From NCBI GenBank assembly GCA_905192745.1, contig CAJJLZ010000046.1:1-11212 (forward strand): a stretch of DNA of 11,212 bases, in the 5' to 3' direction. Position 1 is the stretch's first letter. Each line of letters begins with the position of its first letter. The position numbers and the translations under genes were made by a program. Of the stretch, positions 6,147 through 11,212 are shown piece after piece. This stretch comes from an uncultured Oscillospiraceae bacterium (GTDB taxonomy: Bacteria; Bacillota; Clostridia; Oscillospirales; Acutalibacteraceae). Under the pieces are notes generated by a model. The model worked only from the letters and a program-made list of their open reading frames with translations. It did no database searches and was not told the DNA's origin.

Positions 6147-7298
6147 ATGAAAGCCAACGGCTCCAACACGAACACGCTGCGCAGCGACAACCGGGCGCTG
6201 ATTCTGGGCCGCATCCGCCGGCAGCCGGTGTCCCGCGTTCAGCTGGCCAAGGAAACCGGGATGTCCAAATCCGCCGTTACCATGATTACAAACGATCTGA
6301 TCGCGGAAGGACAACTGCGGGAAATCGGGACCACCGACACCCAAAAGGGGCGGAAGCCCATCCTGCTGGACATTGTGCCGGACTTCCGCTATGCCGTGGG
6401 GGTCAGCCTGCACCGCCGCCGCCTGCAGGTGCTTCTCACCAATCTGAAGGCGGAGCTGGTGGACTGTGTGGAAGATCCGGCCGACCGCTTTTCCAACGCG
6501 GAAGAGGCCGTTGTCTGGATTGGGGAAACCGTCCGCGCCCTGTTGTCCCGCCGGCGAATCCCCGCCGAACGGGTGGCGGGGATCGGCGTCAGCAGCCCCG
6601 GCCCGCTGGACTATCGGGAGGGGGTAATCCTCACCCCCCCGAACTTTGAGCTGTTCCACCATCTGCCGATCGCCGCCCGCCTTCGGGAGATGTTCGGCCT
6701 GCCGGTTTTTCTGGAAAACAACGCCGTTCTTCTGGCAATGACCGAAATCCAGTCCGGCGCGGTCGCGGCTTACCGCAGCCCGCTCTTCGTCCTGATCTCC
6801 CACGGCATCGGCTCCTGCCTGATCCGGGACGGGCGGGTATTCCGGGGCTGCGCGGGATACGCGGGGGAACTGGGCCACACCAGCATCGATCCGGACGGCC
6901 TCGCCTGCCCCTGCGGCAATACCGGCTGTCTGGAACAATACGCCACCCTCTCCGCCCTGAAGCGGCGGTTCGGATTCGACCGGTATGAAACGGTCGTGGA
7001 CAGCGCCTGCCGCGGCGAGCCGGAGGCGCTGTCGATTCTGGATTATCTGGCAGGCTGTCTCGCCGCCGGATTGGTCACCGCCGTCAATCTTTTTGATCCG
7101 GACTGCGTGGTGCTGTACGGGGAGTTTGGTTACCGCCCGGAGCTGCTGCTCTCCCGGATCGCGGAACAGATCCGCCGCAAGGCGATCATCACCCGCGTTC
7201 ATCCGGTGGACGTGCTCTCTTCCCGCCTCGGGCCTTACGCGGAGGCGGTCGCCTCTACCGCCGTGGTTCTGGACCGCCATTTTGAACAGAAGCTGTAG
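6147..7298 (+). CDS. ROK-family transcriptional repressor (XylR/NagC type)
   Basis: This 383-aa DNA-binding protein has an N-terminal winged helix-turn-helix (about residues 15-60, with the recognition helix in MSKSAVTMITNDLI) and a C-terminal ROK sugar-kinase-like domain that binds effector. The zinc motif is complete: His244 with Cys254, Cys256 and Cys261 in CPCGNTGCLEQ. Kinase residues are lost: the usual catalytic Asp of the ENDxN motif is Asn192 in LENNAV, and the N-terminal phosphate loop is degenerate (GVSLHRRRL). The protein should therefore bind a sugar or sugar phosphate without phosphorylating it. AAAGGGAGGAAA lies about 7 nt before the ATG. It is divergent from the GRE operon, with a palindrome in the shared promoter region, so it most likely represses that operon until its substrate or a product is present. 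Autoregulation is plausible. Confidence 0.92.
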   Translation: MKANGSNTNTLRSDNRALILGRIRRQPVSRVQLAKETGMSKSAVTMITNDLIAEGQLREIGTTDTQKGRKPILLDIVPDFRYAVGVSLHRRRLQVLLTNLKAELVDCVEDPADRFSNAEEAVVWIGETVRALLSRRRIPAERVAGIGVSSPGPLDYREGVILTPPNFELFHHLPIAARLREMFGLPVFLENNAVLLAMTEIQSGAVAAYRSPLFVLISHGIGSCLIRDGRVFRGCAGYAGELGHTSIDPDGLACPCGNTGCLEQYATLSALKRRFGFDRYETVVDSACRGEPEALSILDYLAGCLAAGLVTAVNLFDPDCVVLYGEFGYRPELLLSRIAEQIRRKAIITRVHPVDVLSSRLGPYAEAVASTAVVLDRHFEQKL

Positions 7299-7315
7299 CC
7301 GGCCGAAAAAATATA

Positions 7316-7366
7316 CAGAACGGAAGAAGCCGCCGCATTTCGTATGCGGCGGCTTCTTCCGTTCTG
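7316..7366. terminator. 23-bp perfect hairpin terminator between convergent genes
   Basis: Arms 7316-7338 and 7344-7366 are exact complements around a 5-nt loop (TTCGT). The core GCCGCCGCAT/ATGCGGCGGC is flanked by AAGAA/TTCTT. On the minus strand the stem is followed by TATATTTTTTCGG (7315-7303), a good T-run, so it terminates the histidine kinase transcript. On the plus strand the tail is T-poor after the full stem, but TTCTTCCGTTCT within the outer stem could serve for the ROK transcript if only the GC core folds. A bidirectional terminator is the simplest reading. Confidence 0.85.
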
Positions 7367-7406
7367 CTCCTTCAGGCAGACCTGCTGTATTATCCGGACG
7401 GCCGTT

Positions 7407-9923
7407 TTATAATTTGTTCAGGAGATACGCCAACCGATCCATATCCACCGGCTTGGATACATGGGCGTTCATCCCGGCGTCCAGCGCGGCCTGAACATCC
7501 TCAACAAACGCATTGGCGGTCATGGCGATGATCCGGATGGCGGCGGCGTCCCCGCGCGGCAGCTTCCGAATCGCGGCGGTCGCTTCGTACCCGTTCATCC
7601 GCGGCATCATAACGTCCATGAAAATCGCATCGTAATACCCCGGCGGATGATTTTGAAACTTCTGCACCGCCTCTTCGCCGTTGACCGCCCATTCCACGTC
7701 CGCTCCCTGCATCTTCAGCAATTCGATCAGGATTTCCGCGTTCAGTTCATTATCCTCCGCCAGAAGGAAGCGCCTGCCGCGGTAATCGTATCGTTCGCCG
7801 GTTTCCGGCTTTTCGGCGGGGAACGGTTCTTCCATTGATTCCCTGCGAAATTCCAGAATCACGCAGAAGGAGGTGCCCTCATTTTCCCGACTGGCGACCG
7901 TAATCGTTCCTCCCATTGCATCAACCACCGCTCTGGTGATGGACATTCCGAGGCCCGTACCTTGGATCTGGGCGGCGATTGCCTGCTCGCTGCGCGAAAA
8001 CGGCTCAAAAATCCGTTCCATAAAGGTGGGAGACATGCCCATTCCGTTATCCGCCACGGTAAACCGGAGCACGGCGTAGTTGGGATTGTCCGACTCCAGT
8101 TCGTCAACGCCAAAACGGATCCATCCCCCTTCCCCGGTGTATTTCACTGCGTTGGAAAGCAGGTTGAGCAGGATCTTGTTGAGCCGCAGCCTGTCCCCCG
8201 CAAACGACCGGTGAACGACTCCGGCGGTATCGACGGTCAGCGTCTGCGACCGGGCGGCCGCCTGCGGCCCGACGATGGCCACGATCCCTTCCACGATCTC
8301 ATCCAGCCGGCAGGCGTCCTCCTGCAGGGATATCTGGCCGCCTTCAATTTTGGACATATCCAGCACATCGTTGATGAGACTCAGCAGATGCCGGGATGAA
8401 ATCCGGATCTTATCCAGACAGTCGCCGACCTGCTGCGTCTCCTTTCCCGGTTCATCCATCGCCAGACGGTCCTTTGCGATCTGCGTCATGCCGATGATCG
8501 CGTTGATCGGGGTCCGGATATCGTGGGACATGTTGGCGAGAAAACGGCTTTTGGCCTTGTTGGCGGATTTGGCGATATCCAGCGCCTGCTGCAGACGGTT
8601 ATGGTTCTGCCGCTCGCTGGTTCTGTCGGACAGAACCAGAATAAATTTGTCCGTGTTTTCGATGGAAACGCGGTACAGTGTCTCCTGATACCATCGCCGC
8701 TCACCCGTTTGCTGGTGGAGACGTTCACGATCCTTTTTCCAGAATTCCCCCAGGGCCATGGCGCCCAGATCGCCGGACAGAAGGTCGTCCTCCGACCCGA
8801 TAGCAGAGGATTTGAGCACCCGTATATCGCTTTTCACCGCCTCCGCTGGAATACCGAGAACCCGCTCCACATTGGAACTGACGTATTCCACCGCGTAATT
8901 TCCCGTAGAAAACATCACAAAAATATCATCCACGTTGCTGGCCAGCATTCCAAACAACTGCTCGCGATACCGGATTTCCAGTTCCTTATGATGGATATCC
9001 CGGCGGCTTTGCTGCCGGAAGTAGGCCAGCCCGACCACCGCGATCAGGGAAAACGTCAGGGACATCACCAGCACCGTGACCTGCTGAATCTGGCTCATGT
9101 TGGCGTTGACCACATCCTTCGGCACGATCCCCAGCATCATCCAACCCTGAAAACCAACGGGCTGATAAATCAGATAATATTCATCCGCCCCGATCCGAAA
9201 CTGTGCGGTGCCCGTGCTCCCCGTTTCCAGTTCCCGGCCGATCCGCTCCGCGTCGCCGTCTTCAAGCGCCGCATTCTCTGACAAATACGCCATATAGTTA
9301 TACGGCTGAGCGTCCTTCACACGGGTGGACAGCAGAACGCGCCCGTCGGGATACACCACATAACAGTCCGACTGGCCGGAAAAGGCTTCCACATTCAGCG
9401 CCCGTTCCATATCCTCGTTATTATATCCGATGCCGATGGCGGTATACTCAAAGCCCTTGTATCGCCCTTCCTCCACCGGGACAGCGAAAATGGTCAGCGA
9501 TTTGCCGTTGGGAAGCGTACCGTCCACCACCACGTTTTCCCCTTCCAGCATCAACTGAAGAAGCTGCGGACCCAGATCCAGATAACCGGTCATCCCGCTG
9601 AAGGTAAAAAAATTGCCGCTGCGGTCCAGAAAATAAAAATAGGTGATGTTCCACTGATCCTTTGCCTGTTGGATGAAATCCGTCAGCGCGGGCTCCTCGT
9701 TTTTCACCGCGTCATGGATGTAATATTCCCAGTCTTTGAGGAGATTCCAGTTTTTTGATACCAGCGAGGTGAAGGACGTGTTCACCTGAGTATAAATTTC
9801 CTCAAGATGGCTGGTGCTTTCCTCATAAATTTTCTTTTCTATAAAACGCGTATAACCGATGCAGCAGGCTACGGCCAGCACAACCCCCAGCGTGAGCAGG
9901 AGCCCGACTTTTTTCCGGCGCAT
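7407..9923 (-). CDS. Membrane-bound hybrid sensor histidine kinase with C-terminal receiver domain
   Basis: This 838-aa protein has an N-terminal membrane segment (about 6-24), a large extracytoplasmic sensor (about 26-280, probably a Cache-type ligand-binding domain), a second membrane segment (about 282-302), a PAS-like domain (about 315-435), HisKA with the phosphoacceptor His467 in FLANMSHDIRTP, and HATPase_c with Asn591 in the N box (NLLSNAVKYTG), DNGMGMS, FEPFSRSE and GTGLGMS. A receiver domain follows, with Asp724 in the acidic pocket, the phosphoacceptor Asp770 in FMDVMMPRMNG, Thr802 and Lys824. All catalytic residues seem intact. No HPt domain or output domain is present, so the signal must pass to a protein encoded elsewhere. 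The ATG at 9923 follows an AAGGGGAG ribosome binding site. The ligand cannot be predicted. It converges on the ROK gene and is not in the GRE operon; a regulatory link between them is unproven. Confidence 0.95.
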   Translation of the reverse strand: MRRKKVGLLLTLGVVLAVACCIGYTRFIEKKIYEESTSHLEEIYTQVNTSFTSLVSKNWNLLKDWEYYIHDAVKNEEPALTDFIQQAKDQWNITYFYFLDRSGNFFTFSGMTGYLDLGPQLLQLMLEGENVVVDGTLPNGKSLTIFAVPVEEGRYKGFEYTAIGIGYNNEDMERALNVEAFSGQSDCYVVYPDGRVLLSTRVKDAQPYNYMAYLSENAALEDGDAERIGRELETGSTGTAQFRIGADEYYLIYQPVGFQGWMMLGIVPKDVVNANMSQIQQVTVLVMSLTFSLIAVVGLAYFRQQSRRDIHHKELEIRYREQLFGMLASNVDDIFVMFSTGNYAVEYVSSNVERVLGIPAEAVKSDIRVLKSSAIGSEDDLLSGDLGAMALGEFWKKDRERLHQQTGERRWYQETLYRVSIENTDKFILVLSDRTSERQNHNRLQQALDIAKSANKAKSRFLANMSHDIRTPINAIIGMTQIAKDRLAMDEPGKETQQVGDCLDKIRISSRHLLSLINDVLDMSKIEGGQISLQEDACRLDEIVEGIVAIVGPQAAARSQTLTVDTAGVVHRSFAGDRLRLNKILLNLLSNAVKYTGEGGWIRFGVDELESDNPNYAVLRFTVADNGMGMSPTFMERIFEPFSRSEQAIAAQIQGTGLGMSITRAVVDAMGGTITVASRENEGTSFCVILEFRRESMEEPFPAEKPETGERYDYRGRRFLLAEDNELNAEILIELLKMQGADVEWAVNGEEAVQKFQNHPPGYYDAIFMDVMMPRMNGYEATAAIRKLPRGDAAAIRIIAMTANAFVEDVQAALDAGMNAHVSKPVDMDRLAYLLNKL

Positions 9924-9953
9924 CCGGTTTTCTCCCCTTCCCCTCCATCTTTT

Positions 9954-10169
9954 TCAATACAGTCGAATATACGCTGTAGGAGCAGACGGCTGATTCCCCG
10001 CCTTGAGATAGCTCACCCACCGATCGCGCGCCCCTTCGTCGGCGGAGGCGAATCCCGCCGCACTGCTTTCCGGAAAAATCCGGCCGAGGAAATCCGCGGT
10101 GAACGTTGCGTTATCCAGATAAATAAAAAAATATACCGCTTCATCCTCCATCGGCCGGCCGCCCGCCAA
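9954..10169 (-). CDS. Unrecognised small ORF upstream of the sensor kinase, possibly a gene remnant
   Basis: A 71-codon reading frame starts at a TTG (10169), or at ATG 10151 for 65 aa, and ends 30 nt before the histidine kinase. Neither start has a convincing ribosome binding site. The product (AVYFFIYLDNATF, then FLGRIFPESSAAGF and RDRWVSYLKAG) looks more protein-like than random but matches no family I know. There is no signal peptide, membrane segment or cysteine motif. Third-position GC is clearly lower than in neighbouring genes. A second minus-strand frame (10374-10141) overlaps its upstream end, and both frames read GGRP across the GGCGGGCGGCCGG tract. This could mean one gene of about 140 codons broken by a frameshift there. 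It may equally be the 5' leader of the kinase mRNA and not coding. Confidence 0.3.
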   Translation of the reverse strand: MAGGRPMEDEAVYFFIYLDNATFTADFLGRIFPESSAAGFASADEGARDRWVSYLKAGNQPSAPTAYIRLY

Positions 10170-10422
10170 GGTTGAGGGTTACGTTTTTATTATAGGGAAT
10201 CGCGTTGTGCGACCGTGCCAGAATGTTCGGTTCCCCGTCGGAAAGAGAAAACCGACGGTTGGTAAGTATATCGGGTAGTCCGCCCCCTGCAAAAATCGGT
10301 ATCATTGGCAACGAAGTTCCTCCAGCTATTGAAAATTCCGGATTTTTCTTTTGACGCCCAGACCGGTTCCGCATCGACGTTACGGAGCGGCGTAACTCTA
10401 TGAATCCGGCTTTACTGGATTT

Positions 10423-10450
10423 ATTATATCAGAATATTCCGGTTTGGAAA
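10423..10450 (-). promoter_or_regulatory. Predicted extended -10 promoter driving the sensor-kinase region
   Basis: On the minus strand, TGATATAAT gives a perfect -10 box (TATAAT, 10428-10423) with the TG extension. A -35-like TTTCCA (10450-10445, 4 of 6) lies 16 bp upstream. The start should be near 10416, about 490 nt before the histidine kinase ATG, which leaves a long leader or room for a small upstream gene. The inverted repeat at 10379-10396 lies about 20-37 nt downstream of the start and could be an operator. A second TATAAT (10489-10484) lies further upstream with no clear -35. Confidence 0.5.
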
Positions 10451-10595
10451 GATTTTATTTGAAAATTTTTCCATTTTTTATTGATTATATAGACGAGAAT
10501 CATCTTATAAGTCTTTGTAGGTGTAGCAGAAAAATGCTTTCAGCCAAATCCCCCCGTAAAGAACTGGTTTAGTCCAAGACGAGAGCCTTTATCCA

Positions 10596-10619
10596 TTCAC
10601 AAGTTCACAAATTCACAAG
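10596..10619. repeat. Three tandem 8-bp repeats, TTCACAAR
   Basis: TTCACAAG, TTCACAAA and TTCACAAG follow one another without a gap, immediately beyond the T-run of the rRNA operon terminator. Too short to assign a function. Confidence 0.6.
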
Positions 10620-10652
10620 AAAAAACCTGTCGAGAAACCTCGACAGGTTTTT
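10620..10652 (-). terminator. Rho-independent terminator of the tRNA/5S operon
   Basis: Arms 10621-10634 and 10639-10652 (AAAAACCTGTCGAG and its complement) are perfectly paired around a 4-nt loop. On the minus strand the stem ends in a run of six T (10625-10620). It begins about 4 nt after the 3' end of the second 5S gene, so it ends the operon. Confidence 0.92.
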
Positions 10653-10656
10653 GGAT

Positions 10657-10772
<116 letters not shown>

Positions 10773-10801
10773 TATGCAGGATGTTTTATCGCATCCTGAT
10801 T

Positions 10802-10877
10802 TGGCTCCCCCTGTTGGGCTCGAACCAACGACCCTGCGGTTAACAGCCGCATGCTCTACCGACTGAGCTAAGGAGGA
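10802..10877 (-). tRNA. tRNA-Asn (GTT)
   Basis: A 76-nt cloverleaf with a 7-bp acceptor stem TCCTCCT/AGGGGGA (one G-T pair), D arm GCTC/GAGC, anticodon stem TGCGG/CCGCA with loop CTGTTAA (anticodon GTT), T arm GTTGG/CCAAC with TTCGAGC, discriminator G and an encoded CCA. It lies between the two 5S genes. The 29-bp spacer to the distal 5S gene holds a 7-bp hairpin (CAGGATG 10777-10783, CATCCTG 10792-10798), perhaps a processing signal. Confidence 0.97.
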
Positions 10878-10885
10878 ATATTTGT

Positions 10886-11001
<116 letters not shown>

Positions 11002-11007
11002 TTATAT

Positions 11008-11068
11008 CAAAACCCCGAAAGGGATTTTGCCTTGGAATCCGCAGAAGAAACCAAATCCTCCTGCGGAT
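11008..11068 (-). other. Two spacer hairpins between tRNA-Glu and 5S rRNA
   Basis: The spacer 11002-11078 holds a 9-bp stem (11008-11016 with 11021-11029, CAAAATCCC/GGGGTTTTG on the minus strand, one G-T pair) with a 4-nt loop, and an 8-bp stem ATCCGCAG/CTGCGGAT (11037-11044 and 11061-11068). Both lie inside the primary transcript and may guide processing. The first is followed by GATATAAG, not a T-run, so a terminator is unlikely. Confidence 0.5.
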
Positions 11069-11078
11069 GCTCTTGGTA

Positions 11079-11154
11079 TGGTGACCCGTACGAGATTCGA
11101 ACTCGTGTTGCCGGCGTGAGAGGCCGGAGTCTTAGGCCACTTGACCAACGGGCC
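11079..11154 (-). tRNA. tRNA-Glu (CTC)
   Basis: A 76-nt cloverleaf with acceptor GGCCCGT/ACGGGTC (one G-T pair), anticodon stem CCGGC/GCCGG with loop CTCTCAC (anticodon CTC), T arm ACGAG/CTCGT with TTCGAAT, discriminator A and an encoded CCA. CTC reads GAG, a frequent codon in a GC-rich genome. It lies 3 nt after tRNA-Lys. Confidence 0.96.
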
Positions 11155-11157
11155 ATA

Positions 11158-11212
11158 TGGTGCACCATCAGGGACTCGAACCCGGGACACCCTGATTAAG
11201 AGTCAGGTGCTC
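11158..11212 (-). tRNA. tRNA-Lys (CTT), partial: 5' end beyond the window
   Basis: The 3' 55 nt are present. They include anticodon stem CCTGA/TCAGG with loop CTCTTAA (anticodon CTT, Lys), variable loop GTGTC, T arm with TTCGAGT, acceptor 3' half ATGGTGC, discriminator A and an encoded CCA. About 21 nt of the 5' side lie outside the window. The T stem CCGGG/CCCTG contains one C-T mismatch at its second pair. Confidence 0.93.

Larger units (their letters stand above)
10170..10656. other. Intergenic stretch between the sensor-kinase region and the rRNA/tRNA operon
   Basis: No convincing gene is seen here. A minus-strand frame of 77 codons (10374-10141) lacks a ribosome binding site and uses codons such as ATA and CTA that are rare in the neighbours. 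The stretch contains inverted repeats CCGTCGG/CCGACGG (10235-10241 and 10252-10258) and GTTACG/CGTAAC (10379-10384 and 10391-10396). An AT-rich part at 10410-10500 holds the predicted promoter. The rRNA operon terminator and three short tandem repeats lie at the right end. Confidence 0.6.

Noticed and set aside
5988..7280. A 430-codon open frame on the minus strand
   Set aside because: It is antisense to the ROK gene, whose HTH and zinc motifs are clear; the composition is that of a shadow frame.
11008..11029. Terminator between tRNA-Glu and 5S rRNA
   Set aside because: The hairpin lacks a following T-run and is followed within about 7 nt by a 5S gene that belongs to the same transcript.

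Overview
The window looks like chromosomal DNA from an obligately anaerobic, GC-rich Gram-positive bacterium, most likely a clostridial (Oscillospiraceae/Lachnospiraceae-like) gut organism. The evidence is an oxygen-sensitive glycyl radical enzyme with its activase, strong AGGAGG-type ribosome binding sites, a Clostridia-style hybrid sensor kinase, and Firmicutes-like 5S and tRNA sequences. This is an inference from gene content; there is no taxonomic marker beyond 5S and tRNA.

Region 1 (about 50-7300) is a catabolic-looking cluster. Four genes lie on the minus strand in transcription order: a glycyl radical enzyme (GRE) activase (5974-5081), a GRE of 793 aa (5008-2627), a sedoheptulokinase-like FGGY sugar kinase (2599-1208) and a class I mannose-6-phosphate isomerase homologue (1177-110). 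Gaps are 72, 27 and 30 nt, each with a ribosome binding site, so this is almost certainly one operon. A strong hairpin at 55-84 closes it. A ROK-family repressor (6147-7298, plus strand) is divergent. The 172-bp gap holds two well-formed back-to-back promoters and a palindrome just downstream of the operon start site, the classic layout of a substrate-induced sugar operon.

The GRE is the most interesting item. It has the family's overall architecture, but its radical loop reads RIHGTFVNF rather than RVxG[YF]xxxF, its active-site motif is GCQEP rather than GCVEP, and the Asp expected downstream in glycerol/diol dehydratases appears to be Thr. I do not recognise it as any characterised GRE. With a ketose-kinase-like and an aldose/ketose phosphate isomerase-like partner, the simplest reading is an undescribed anaerobic route for a sugar or polyol. 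The substrate and reaction cannot be read from the sequence.

Region 2 (7300-10450) contains a membrane-bound hybrid histidine kinase (minus strand), convergent with the ROK gene and separated from it by a 23-bp perfect hairpin. Upstream of the kinase is about 450 bp with an extended -10 promoter and a doubtful, possibly frameshifted small ORF.

Region 3 (10600-11212, minus strand) is the distal part of an rRNA/tRNA operon, in transcription order tRNA-Lys(CTT, cut by the window edge), tRNA-Glu(CTC), 5S rRNA, tRNA-Asn(GTT), a second 5S rRNA, and a rho-independent terminator. The two 5S copies have identical cores and compensatory changes in helix I.
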